Below, in pieces: positions 11,175 to 22,412 of a stretch of 64,000 nucleotides of DNA. The position numbers were made by a program, and so were the translations under genes. The DNA is from Thunnus maccoyii (Eukaryota > Chordata > Actinopteri > Scombriformes > Scombridae). The notes below the pieces were generated by a model. It worked only from the letters and a program-made list of their open reading frames with translations, searched no databases and was not told the origin of the DNA. The DNA lies in the NCBI RefSeq assembly GCF_910596095.1, contig NC_056540.1, positions 24,248,501 through 24,312,500 on the forward strand, in the 5' to 3' direction. Position 1 is the first letter of the stretch. The number at the start of each line of letters is the position of its first letter.

Positions 11175-12825
11175 TTAATTCAACCTGAGAGCACTGGCAT
11201 CAGTGTAGATGATATCTTCCTCTGCAGTTTTTCTATCCCTTGTCCTGGATTTGCATTTCTTGCTTGTGAAGTTTGCTGCAGAATAAACCAATGAGTCCTC
11301 GTCTCTCTGAGTATAATATAAAACATATAAGAAATATATGTGTCAAAAGTGAAATAGAAGATGTCAAAATTTATTTAGAGAGAAAAACATACTGATAAGC
11401 TTTCCAGCTACATTTTATGCTTGTATACCTTACCTGCCAACTTTGCTGAACACCACTGGCTGCAGTATTTGTGTGCAGATCAACTGCAGCTGTATTATAA
11501 AATAAAAACACAACACTCATATGAATCATTTGAATGTAATTTTGCCAAATATGTTTGATTAATCAATGTATGAGTGACTTCTCTTACCGTTACAACAGTC
11601 ACAAGATTTTTTCTTGATTTTCTTGATTGAATAAATGAGAACGACTATAACAATCAGACTGAGAGCCAGAGCAGCACACAGCAGAAAGAGAACTGTATTG
11701 TCCTTCTGCGAATCACAGATGTTGACTGCTGAAACAGTATGAAAAGGTGCAAATAATGAAAGTTTAGAACGAATAAAAGTGTAATTAATTATTTTTTTAA
11801 ATTATTATTTATGTTATTTAATAACATGTTAAAGTACATTAAGGATACAAACTAGACATAAATAGGGTAATTCCCACATTAGATAGAAATATTGTTTGAT
11901 GCAGTTACCTTCAGTGTTGAGTTTTGTTCCATTTCTACTCAGTGTCTCCCCACATGTGGTCACAGCACAGTAGTGAGTCCCAGTATCAGAGCTGCTGACA
12001 TTGTTCCTGGAGAAGTCGTAGACGCATTTCTGTAAAGACTGAATGTCAAGACTCTTCTCACTTCGATCATTACTGTTTTCATGAGTATAAATAAAACTGG
12101 CGTTAAATTTATCCAAACTGGCACTGAACCAGTAAACATTGTGTTCTTCTAGACATGTTTTGTTTGCCGAGAGGACTGAACACTGGAGAGTCACAGAGTC
12201 TCCTGGACGCACTGGATCAGATGGAGGGACTGTAGTGATATCTGTATTTGGTCTTGGTCCTTGGAAATTGAAAAAAGGATAAAAACTTCAAAGATTAATT
12301 TATATGTTCAAGTCTGGAAATTATATGTAAATTACAATAGACGCTTTGATGTATTTACCTTCAACTTTTAGATGTGTTCCTCTCAAAAATATCAACTTTT
12401 GTTGTAGTGTTCTCACACAATAGTAAACTCCAGTATCACTAAGCTTTGCTGGAGTAATACGCAGAACAAATTTTTCAGGTTCTCCTTTGGCTGTAATGCG
12501 AGGATCATTCTCAGAGCCATATAGTCTTCCGAAGACCTGAGGCACATTTTCAGACACAAGTTTGATCCAAAGCAAGGTTTCAGCTAACTTGCGGGGACAT
12601 GTCATTGTCACATAACTTCCAACACCAACAGTCTTTGTCTCATAGATCCAATCGTCTGCACATCCTGAGAAGACATTAAACAAGAATCATATACACTGTC
12701 TCCTAAGTTACTGCAAGAGGATGACAATACTTTAAATATACTGTATATCTGGAGTAAATCTGACCTTTCTACATATACTTACGCCCAACTCTGTGCATCA
12801 GCAGTAAATAAAGTATGATCAGCAT
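11175..12825 (-). CDS. NITR-like receptor 2 (tandem duplicate of receptor 1)
   Basis: Six exons, minus strand: 12825-12783, 12664-12359 (V), 12259-11909 (I), 11728-11588 (TM), 11489-11434 and 11306-11175 (tail). Exon lengths and phases are identical to the gene at 3002-4652; 342 aa, intact. The signal exon reads MLIILYLLLMHRVG. The V domain has TCPR, LLWIKL and DTGVYYC and a short J-like end (LRGTHLKV). The I domain has five cysteines and the same SRNGTKL replacement of F-G-N-G-T-K-L. Relative to its twin it carries 14 amino-acid changes in V but only 3 in I. The tail differs in a cluster (LVYSAANFTSKKCKS), so neither LVYSAA nor IIYTDA fits the ITIM consensus. It is probably a type I membrane receptor of immune cells with unknown ligand. 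Confidence 0.88.
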
Positions 12826-12932
12826 TTTCCTGTTAATCCACTTGAGACTGCAGTTAAATCATACTGTATTAGAAGAGGATTCACCTTAATGTAATCATAT
12901 CAAGTGGGAGGGAACAATTTCAGAGCAACCCG

Positions 12933-12937
12933 ATTGG
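12933..12937 (-). promoter_or_regulatory. CCAAT box of receptor 2
   Basis: CCAAT on the minus strand at the same distance (108-112 bp) from the ATG at 12825 as in the twin gene. Confidence 0.5.
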
Positions 12938-15007
12938 CCTCTCACTACGTTGATGTTTCACTGTACCACAGTGGAAATAATCTTGACTACCTTTCAAAAC
13001 ACGTGACACAAAACCAGCATGAACCCCTCTCATCTCATATTTGATTCTCATTGTGGGTTTCTATAACTGCCGCTTACAGTAAACATGACAGATCTTTTGT
13101 TTACAATACCTCTGCTGTAAATATAAGGTACAAAAACAAAAAAAAGTTTTTTTTTTAAATATCATGGCTCTTATTTCACTTGATCTTGATGTGAAATAAT
13201 CTCCCACTGTCAATATATAGATGGACTTTTCTGCTGATAGGCTTGTGTGAAAATTCCATCCAAGCTGTTGAAGCCACACACAAATATTTCCAACTTAAAT
13301 ATCATTTTATCCTGTGGGGTCATGTATCAAGTATATGTGCCCCATTTCCCTTAAAGGGGAACTCCACCAATTTTACACATCAAAGTCTGTTTACATGTGT
13401 TGGGGGGTACTACTTCATGTGTGAAAAAAAGTTTTTATAAAAAGGATTTTATGGCTGCAGGGGATGCTTCACAGAGTTTCATAAATTACCTCAAGTAATG
13501 TCACTTGAGTCAGCATCAGTTGGGGCTGAAGACTACTAGGTTTGAAAATGAAAAAATTCTCAGGCTGTGGAGTTAGAAAGAAGTGAGTTTACCAGGCCTC
13601 TGTAGCCAGCTGCTCATCTCTGCTTGAGCCTAGTGGCTAAAGGCTACATTAACCACTACTTGCATAATGCACCCTGATCTGCACAGTCAAGTGAATCAAG
13701 TCAATTTGCATCGTGGGTAATGTAGGCATGAGGTTTTGACAAGGACGACAAATGTATGGAATAAAAAATACGATATCTCTGGTTGTGCTGCATCAATTGT
13801 CATCCTTTTTTTAACTATCCATTGAGAGTCTGATAATGTTATGAGTGCAATACTAAATCAGTGGATTACTCTTTTAGCACAATATAGCATATTGTACTGT
13901 TTTGTACATCTTGCTCTGTCTCACTGTCATTCACTGTAGCACTACCATATTTATGGGGGGATGTGACCTGGTTTCTAAAATCCCTGAAATAGATTGTCTA
14001 AATTTATTGTCTTTTCACAAACACCCAAGATTACATCAATGATGAAGACAATGTTGACTTCAAATGTTCGATGCCATTTTTTACAGCATAGTTAAGACGT
14101 GGTTAAGGTGAAGCAACTGCATGTTTTGATCTGAGAGAGGGAGGTGAACCTGGGAGAAAGCCCAATTAAATTCAGCGAATAAAGAATCAGGGCCAAAATG
14201 TGAACTCAAGACCTTGCTGTTGTGAGGCAACATGTTTATGACAGAGAGACTACGACAAAAAAGAAGCTTTTCACTTACAGTAAAAATACCAACTTAATAA
14301 CTTAACATAGCACCCTAGTTAGAACAGAAACAGGAACACACAAGGCTCTCCAGCACAACAACACAAAGAGCTCTGGCATCAAAAAATGACCTTACAGTCA
14401 GATTAAGGATTCCTGGACACTGCATAAGACAAATACACAGTGAAATATACAGAGAGTGCACAGAGGAGAAGTAACAGTTACAAAATTCAAAAGCCCTGTG
14501 ATAAATACTTTTATGTGCTTTGTGTCCTGCTATGTACTTTATACTTTCTCTTTGTGCACGGACACACACGCACACACACGCACACACACGCACACACTTA
14601 GTAACAATCTGTTTACTGAAAGAAACAATGTATGGAAAGTTTAGCATTGTTGTGGGGCTTTAAATATAAGGTGTGAATTCAAAAGGGGCCCTTCTTCCTG
14701 TGTCACTCTCAGTCTGAAGTCTCAGGAAGCTGGGCTTGAGCACAACTGTTTTACATGTTCACCAAAGCAAGTGCAGTAACAATACACGATTGTATCATCA
14801 CAACCATTTACAGAAGTAGACAGAGGTATTTGCTTTTTATTGATAGTTGCTAAGAGAAGGTGGATCTGAGTGAGACCAGTGACCATTATTCTTTTGAATG
14901 GGACCATTGTGAGGGTGCTGATGCAAGTGCTCTGGCAAAAAAGAAGAATCTAGCTCAACCTTCCTGAGCAGTTAATCCTTCATCATATCATGTTACACAA
15001 ATGATTG

Positions 15008-15160
15008 CTCCCTGAGAAGACATTAAACAAGAAACATATATACCTTCTAATGCTATCTCTCTCTTTCTCTCTCTCTCTCTGTCTCGCCCTCTGTTGTAAA
15101 AGGATGACAATACTTTAAATATATATCTGGAGTAAATCTGACCTTTCTACATACTTATGC
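15008..15160 (-). pseudogene. Fossil first intron of a deleted NITR-like gene
   Basis: The stretch from cctgagaagacattaaac to atctgacctttctacatact matches intron 1 of the 3002 and 11175 genes, interrupted by a (CT)n tract near 15055-15080. Both adjoining exons are gone: the V side runs into acaaatgattgctc and the signal exon is replaced by AT-rich sequence. It marks the right edge of the tandem unit. Confidence 0.65.
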
Positions 15161-15718
15161 CATTTTATATCCCATTTTATTGCACTATAAGTTACTGTAG
15201 TTACTGCCTCCAAACCTGAACAAATAAACAACTTGCAGCATAGATGAAGCATTTTAAAGCTGAAGTGACAACATCTGCCTTAAATATTGTGTCTGTTTTT
15301 TGTGTTGCATCCTATATGCTGCAAATTATATGTATATAATTAATATAGAAAGTAGAATGCAATAATGTGAAACAAAAACATTGTAGGCTGTAATCAGCCT
15401 CAACAAGTTTCAAAAATCAACAAATATGTACATTTATTCTTTCATAAAACAATGGACATGGAGTAAATATTTCTAGGACAACACCCCACAATGTAAATAC
15501 ACAACATAGAACATAAAGAGCAATTATGTGAGCATGTATACATTTAGATATGTATATGCATATATGTATAGGCATCTAAATGAAGATATGTGCCTATATG
15601 TATACATGCATAAAGGCATATATATGTATGCTCACTCTCAACAAAGTTAGAAGGAAATCCAATACATTTATTTACATAGACTGTCAAAGGTCAGTCCTGT
15701 TAACCAAACCTCAAGTTG

Positions 15719-17605
15719 TCAGCATTTAACTTGAGCGTAAACACTTTCATCAGTCAACTCTTTTTTCTTCCAACCTCTTGTAGCTTTTGTTTTAGAGAAA
15801 TGCAACCCAGCATAGTTCAGATCATCTCCACCTTCAGTCTGTGCAGAAAATGAAAGCTCATTATAAAGTCACGTTGTTATATAGTGCAGTAATGAAATAG
15901 CACAAGTGACTTGGTGTCATTACTTACAATCTCATGTACTGGTTGTCTCAAGTTGTCATTTCTTGCTTGTGAAGAGGCGCTTTCTATTCCTAATGATGAA
16001 TAAAAACATGAATATTATGTTCCTCATTGTTTACTGTAAAGTGAAAGTTTAATTACACATATTGGCTGTAGATTATTGGTAAACATATTTGCTGCCACAC
16101 TATTAATTAATTGACACAAGGCAAAATTACAGACTTCAGCTGATATCTAGTATATCTCATCAGTTTGATCCAGTCAACAACACTTACCTTTAAACTGTGC
16201 ACACACTGCTCTTGGAGTTCGGTAACAGATGAAAACAATATTTCCTATCAAAGAAATGGCCAAGCAGACTATTGCTATCACCAGTCCAGTAAATTCATAA
16301 CTTGTTGTTTGCTCTAGATGAGAAAGAAAAAAAAGATATATCAATGCCTCTGTAAGAAAAGTCTTATCAGTCATGACGTTAACATATTACCCCCAGTATT
16401 GAACACAAAAATCATACCGATTTGCAATTTAGTTCCATTTCCAAATAATATCTCTCCACATGTGGCCACAGCACAGTGATAAGTCCCAGCGTCAGAGGGG
16501 CTGACGTTTTTAGAGAAGCGATGAACACAGGTCTTTAAACTGTCAGGTCTCTTGTCACATTCATCAGGTCTATTTCCATCAGTGTAGATGAGGTCTGGAT
16601 GAGATCCATCTGATCTGGCTCTGAACCAGTAAACACTGTGTCCTCCAGGACACGTCTTGTTCTCAGAGTCAGAGAGGACTGAACACTGCAAAGTCACAGA
16701 GTCTCCTGAATGGACTGGATCAGATACTGTCGGCCACTGAACAACAGTATAGTTTGATGTTCTTTCAGTGTTTCCTATGAAATACAAAACTATTAGAAGT
16801 TTGGAATCTCCAAGCACTTTTAGATATCTTAAAAGTAGTTCAAAGTTCAAAAGTAAAATAAGCATAACATAGAATGATTTGACATAGTACTCCGAAATAA
16901 TGTCAAATTAGGATTTGTAATATTCATTACATGTGTCCCAGAGGTAAAATAAGAACTGGGTGAAACCTCAATGTGGAAGAAAATTACAATTTGATATTTT
17001 AAGTTACACCACATAATGAAATTGAGATTCTTTCAAAAAATGGTTGATGACATACAGTAAGACAAATCATTTACATAGTGCAGTATGAAGTATTTAAAGC
17101 AATTCCAAAACATTGAAAAAAAAATCACATAATTACCTTTTAATGACAAATAGGTCCCACTCCAAGTATTCTGCAACCAATCCGTGACTGCACAGTGATA
17201 CATTCCCTCGTCTTCTTGAATCGTCCTTAAAATAGTGAGATTGCTAATATTCTTATAATTATTTAACTCTAATCTAGAGGCAACAAACCCTGGTGCATAT
17301 TTAGGTTTTACGTTTTTCAACAGTTTCACAATTAATTTCAGAGTATCTCCGACATTCTGCTTGTACCAGTAGATTTCTTTAATGCCATAATCTTCATCAG
17401 GCAAAACACATGTAAAGGTCACAGGTTCACCAAGTTGAACAGTGATCACTGGTATCAGCGTATCTAGATTAAAGGAAAATATACAATATATGCAACAAAA
17501 ATAAAGGACAATCGGTGTATGATGTAAAAAATCTTGATAATTTGTTATTTGATAACACTTACATCCTTGATGAAGGAGAAGCAATGTAACGCACAACAGG
17601 ATCAT
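15719..17605 (-). CDS. NITR-like receptor 3, inhibitory (two consensus ITIMs)
   Basis: Six exons, minus strand: 17605-17563 signal peptide (MILLCVTLLLLHQG), 17463-17137 V, 16774-16418 I, 16313-16188 TM, 15989-15928 and 15838-15719 tail; phases 1,1,1,1,0; 344 aa. V domain (15-123): FTCVLPDEDY, IYWYKQ, EDEGMYHC, J-like WSGTYLSL. I domain (124-242): six cysteines including TCPG and DEC, YHCAVATCGE, intact FGNGTKL. The TM segment (LVIAIVCLAISLIGNIVFICY) lacks a basic residue. The tail has two textbook ITIMs, LNYAGL and SVYAQV, spaced 26 residues tyrosine to tyrosine, so recruitment of SHP-type phosphatases is expected from family knowledge. The tail resembles canonical teleost NITR inhibitory tails and differs from every other gene here. 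It is the only member without a close copy in the window. Confidence 0.9.
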
Positions 17606-17694
17606 CTTGACATTGCCTGTTATTAGGAAACTTGTTGGTATTTAAGTGAAAGAGGTGAGATGGTCGTGATAAGTCAGACCGTCAAATACATCTG

Positions 17695-17699
17695 ATTGG
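17695..17699 (-). promoter_or_regulatory. CCAAT box of receptor 3
   Basis: GATAACCAATCAGATG on the minus strand, 90-94 bp upstream of the ATG at 17605. The GATAACCAATCA core is shared with the otherwise diverged 27743 and 33364 genes. Confidence 0.5.
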
Positions 17700-18054
17700 T
17701 TATCACAGAATATACAATCAAAGTGCATTTCCTGCCACACTGGTCGTATCTCTCATTCTTATCCATTCACTTAAGTGACTGTTTTTTACTAAAGATTCAT
17801 GTTTATCTGAATTTCATTAACTCTTTAAAGATTTATTCTCAACTTGGAGTGGTTTTCATTTTTTAATTCAACATTTTCAGTTCTTGCTAATATATCCAAC
17901 TGATATTATGCCTAAATCATTCATCAGCTCCACTGGCTTAAAAAAGAAAACAAGACATGTCTACAGCCATGCCATCAGCTCTGTGAGGCTGATGGAAATG
18001 CCATTAGCTTTGCAGGTAATTGGTCACAAAGCAAAGTATTGGACAAAATTAAGT

Positions 18055-18165
18055 TTTGGCCTGATAATGGCCCCAGAGGAAAGGTCAGGGGATGACCTAA
18101 GTTATTACATTTCATCCTGAGGGAGACATGAGTGTGTGTACCAAATGTCATGGCAGTCCATCCTA
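18055..18165 (+). repeat. Teleost dispersed repeat fragment
   Basis: aaggtcaggggatgacctaa, then a block ending ccaaatgtcatggcagtcca, recognisable as a frequent teleost interspersed element. It abuts the DIRS-like fragment. Confidence 0.5.
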
Positions 18166-18169
18166 TGTT

Positions 18170-18928
18170 TAACAGCCCCCACCGGATGTGACCTCCTTCA
18201 TAGTAATGTTCACAGATGCACCCCTGACAGGGTGAAGGGGCACCTGCCTGTAGAGAGTGATAGGTAGTGGGAGGTCTTCAGGGTAAAACTGACATATCAA
18301 CCTTCTCGAACTTCAGGCTGTGCTCTTGGTTCTCCAAGACTGCCTGATGCGGGTTCGGGGAAGTCATGTGTCGGTAAGAACAGACATCTGCACCACGGTT
18401 GACCAAATCAACAGGCAGGGTGGAGTCCGATCCACAGCCCTGTTGAAAATGGCGGAGAACCTGTTGTTGTGGGCTTCAGAACACCTCCTGTCTCTGAGAG
18501 CCCTCCACATTCTGGGTCCAGATAACAGGGGTGCTGACGTCACATTAAGAGGCCCTCTGGCAAATGAGTGGTCTGCACCACGAGGTGGTCATCCTGATAG
18601 CCCTGGACCACTGCTCAGCGCTGTGGTACACAGAGATGGCCTGCATGTTGGTGGCCCAGCTCTGGTCCACCCCTCAAGTTTGGGGGGCCCTGTCCCAGGA
18701 GGCGAGCTTGATAGGCGCACTGCCTACGTTGGGCCAGCCTCTCCAGGCTTGTCTCCTGAGAAGGACAGACTCATGTGGGCTGAACTGTCTGCACAGGTGG
18801 TACAGACCATCCAGGCAGCGAGAGCAGGATCCACCATTGTTTGCTACAAAGCAAAGTAGTTGTGATTCCTATGCTTGTGTGAGGAAAGAAGAGGAAAGAA
18901 CCGGACCCCCTGACGTGCAGTGGGGGAG
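18170..18928 (+). mobile_element. DIRS-like retroelement fragment (RT/RNase H into recombinase)
   Basis: Plus-strand frames read VRTDICTTVDQINRQGG, SLRALHILGPDNRGAD, LHHEVVILIA, and then VVQTIQAARAGSTIVCYKAK, the order RNase H then the N-terminal part of a tyrosine recombinase as in DIRS elements. The frame shifts at about 18570-18600. The fragment ends where flank homologous to 46925 begins. Inactive. Confidence 0.68.
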
Positions 18929-21900
18929 ATTGATGGGATGATATATTGTCCATTTCCATCACAATTTAGCTCACTGTTTGATCTATACTAACCCTTTCAA
19001 ACTCAAACTCAAACCAAAATATGTTCAGAGACATCTTTCCAAACAACATTTTGGTGTTGAGTAATTCTGCAAACCCAAGATTATGTTTAATTGTGGAGAT
19101 TTTACTTCATGAACAGCAAACTACTTCCTGCACTGGAACTGAACATTAGCACTGGATATTTATGTCAGCACATACTGCAGAAATGTCTACATAATACTTA
19201 TATGACTATATACTAAAATGTGCATTTTAGAATGGTAGGATTCATATAAAAATGACAATATTGCCTTTTAATTAGGCGATCCAATAGTTTTGTGCTACAG
19301 CATGGCACTAACATGTCAAGGGATGGGGTTAGGTTGGATTTGATCAAAATATATGTAATTTGCTCTTTCTGTACATCACTGCAGTCTTTTAGTGAAAGTC
19401 AGATGACTCAACAAACAGAGAATAAGATTTACAATAAACATCTGACTAACTAAATGTACATTTTTTAAGGGGGTACTGATGCCTCTTAGCCTTTAAATAT
19501 ATATAGCACATAAAATACTGCACATATTGTGAATATAATGTCTCCTGGTCTGGTGTAAAATCCTGCAACAATGTCTGTAGCATCAGAAATTGTGTACAAT
19601 TTTAAAAAATGTATCCAGCCATTTGCCACACTGACACACAAAGATAGAGGGGCTGTCTTGAATATTGTGGGAGGCAGCCAATCCAGATGTTCCACATCAT
19701 CAATGATGACCCGCCCACTGTGCCTGTCAGTCACATCAGCAGGAAGAGCTGATTATTCTAGTCAGGGGGCTGGTGAAAGGAGAGCAGAGCACAACTCTGT
19801 CACAGCGCTATCACAGAAACTAATTCAGCTGCAGGTAGTTTAGAATTTCTAACTCAACTAACCTGCATGTTTTGATCTGAGGAAGGGGACTTGTGTGAAA
19901 AGGGGAGAAAATCACAAATAAAATAACCCAGCTGAGATTTGAACCCAAGGCTTTGTTGTTGTGAGGCAGCATATTAATCACTGAGAGACAAAAGGGTGTT
20001 TTTTGTAGTAAAGGGAAGTTTTTTCACATGCAGTAAAACAGTAAAAATACCACCTTGCTACCCCATGAACAGTGGTGGACACATTCACAATAACAAGACA
20101 GAACAAGCTGACACTATAATGCAGTCAAGTGCAACACCACAGGCTTTGATATCAAAAAGAAGTAGAAGTTTCTGACACAGCTCTACTTTCTTCTCCTACT
20201 TGCAAGATGTATAGATGTACATATTTGTGGCACACAAACACTATGTGTTTATGGAGTTTCTTCTGGAGTTACTTTCATGTACTTTTGTCCTGTTTTGTAC
20301 TTTCTGCTTTTTTTCCACTCCTAGTAATCGACACACAAACAGACACAGATAAACACGCATTTACAGTCAACACTGGCCAAAAAATGTTGCACGGAAAGTT
20401 AGTCATTATTGTGTTTGCACCTTCAATGTAAGGTGTGAATTCAAAGAGGCTTTTCTTCCTTTCTGCTTAAGCAACAGGAAGCTGGGCTTGCACTGCTCTT
20501 TCACCTCTTTTAAAGGCTAGTTGAATAACATTAAATTATTGTCATGATTATTGTTAACATCACAACATCTTACAGTGTTAGGGTGCAAAAGGGCTGGGGA
20601 GACACAACTTTAGAGTTACCCTATATCTTGACTATTACACTTTTCTGTGATTCAGTGCTTTTCATTGGGAGTACTACTCATTCACTGGTCCCACTCCAGT
20701 CGGTTTGAACCATGATCTTAAATTCAGTTTGCCCGATTATCTGCAAATAGGTTTGACAACCTTGCTAAAGTGTGTTCCAACATGCATCACTAGGCGTAGT
20801 GATGGACTTGTAGTATGTCCAAATGAATGGTGAATGAATCAATACCTTTACATAAAATTATAATAAAATATGAACTTATATAAAGACTGTGTATTGCAGA
20901 TATGACTGTAGGTGTCTATGGTTGCACCTTTAAAAACACAATTTAGAGAAATTATTTGTTCTTAAAATGAGCATTTCAAACAATCATTTCAACTTGTTCA
21001 ATAAAAAATGGTCTGCTGAAGCCTCTTGCAGCTTTTCTCTCCCGCTTTAAACTTACTACATATCCTGTTAAGCCCACAGTCACATCTATTCTGAGTAAAC
21101 AGCCTCAGTGGTTGGTCAAAGGGTGGAGAAATGGCCCACCACAGCTTTTGTCTAACAGTGTAGCTGTTGCATGTGGCTTTGCTCAATTGTTCTCAAGACA
21201 GACATGCAGTATGCATTTGCAAAGTGCTGTGAGACAAGAAAAATGGAGGTGTTAATTTTTTGCAGCTGTCCCCTTACATTTTATACAGCATATTTTAGTA
21301 ATGTTCTTAAAGAAAGGAACATCAACTTAACAGCAAGTTCTCCACATCACTTGACTTCCTGTGTGGTTTTAGCCACATTTCCTCTGGCTTTCCCCTGCAA
21401 CTGCCCCTCAAAACTGCAGGCTACCACCTACTCTGTAGTTAATGTCATTTCAGAAGTCTCTTTTCCTCTTCTTAGGTTGTTGTCATAGTGAAGTTCTAAT
21501 CAGGCTATTTCACAAACAAAACAACACAAACTACAGGTCCAAGATGAGTTTAGCCTAGCTTAGCACAAATACAGAAAGCAAAACAGATAGTGTATACAGA
21601 GAGACGAGAAATACAGCTTTCAGCTCCAACAGTGTCTGGTTTACAGTGTCTTGTTAGCTAGCAAACTGTATACCAGTGCTTCCAGAAACATCATTGGGGT
21701 TTTGTCTTTACTGTGAGGACAGGATGTTTTTGTTGTCTGCAGGCCCAGTTGTCGTGGTTTAGGAAATAGCTCCAATGCGTAAGATTACTTCCCATGAAAA
21801 GCCCTGCACACCCATGGTACACCCACACAGGTGATTTCACTTATTCTGGTTTATTCTCAGATGTGTGTGGGTGTGTACAGGCTGTTTGACTGAAATCTAT

Positions 21901-22231
21901 GTGACTCTATTGTAAGCTTTATTGCATCTGTTTCACCTTTATCATTGTAACTATTTCAAATAATCAAGTGACGTCATGTAGCCTACACTCTGCCATAGCT
22001 TTGCCCACATTCAACCTCAACAGACATCTAACCAGCCAAATGGATTGAAAACACCTTTGTGTGTGGGTTATATTTTCATTGTTTCTCACCAGAACACGTT
22101 GCTTGCTCCTTTGAGGCATACTGTAACTCTTTCCTTTACTTAAAAAATTGAAATCTACATTGTTTACAGCCTTATTTGCTAGCTAGCTATGATCTTCTTT
22201 GTGTAGCAGTGCTATGTCTCTTGCCACACGC

Positions 22232-22287
22232 ATGTACACTCACTGGCCACTTTATTAGGAACACCTGTGCAATCTAATGCAATCCAA
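22232..22287 (+). repeat. Dispersed repeat end at the promoter of receptor 4
   Basis: actcactggccactttatta followed by ggaacacctgtgcaat is a very common teleost interspersed motif. It stops within about 20 bp of the CCAAT box and is absent from the paralogous promoter at 52260-52310. Confidence 0.6.
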
Positions 22288-22307
22288 GTTCATGTTCTAC
22301 ATTTTAG

Positions 22308-22312
22308 CCAAT
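22308..22312 (+). promoter_or_regulatory. CCAAT box of receptor 4
   Basis: GCCAATCACTATG, 101-105 bp upstream of the ATG at 22413, conserved with the 52411 gene. A dispersed repeat end lies immediately 5' of this block. Confidence 0.5.
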
Positions 22313-22412
22313 CACTATGATTTCCCCTCCATAAACCTTTATCACCTTACGACCAAATTTTCCATCTGGGTGGGAGGATATCAGTTGTAGAAGACAAGAG
22401 TGCTATACCACA

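Larger units (their letters stand above)
8314..14998. repeat. Segmental duplication unit B (contains receptor 2)
   Basis: Second copy of the tandem unit; gene-to-gene offset is 8173 bp. Intron sequence next to the V exon differs from unit A by about 2% (4 of 217 bases in introns 1 and 2 by hand count), so the duplication is recent. Non-genic parts (8314-11174 and 12826-14998) hold the same microsatellites and dispersed-repeat pieces as unit A and nothing else I recognise. Confidence 0.9.
18929..22400. repeat. 5' flank of receptor 4, paralogous to 46925-52400
   Basis: Blocks around attgatgggatgatatattg, the gaggcagcat motif near 19960 and the receptor-4 promoter all recur in the same order at 46.9-52.4 kb upstream of receptor 8. 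This shows that the whole convergent gene pair with its flank was duplicated earlier than the internal modules. I see no protein-coding gene in this stretch; short frames here are shadows. Confidence 0.7.

Noticed and set aside
15541-15640. AT-rich palindromic stretch (atgtatatgcatatatgtat) as a structured RNA
   Set aside because: Low-complexity TATG/CATA repeats explain the self-complementarity.
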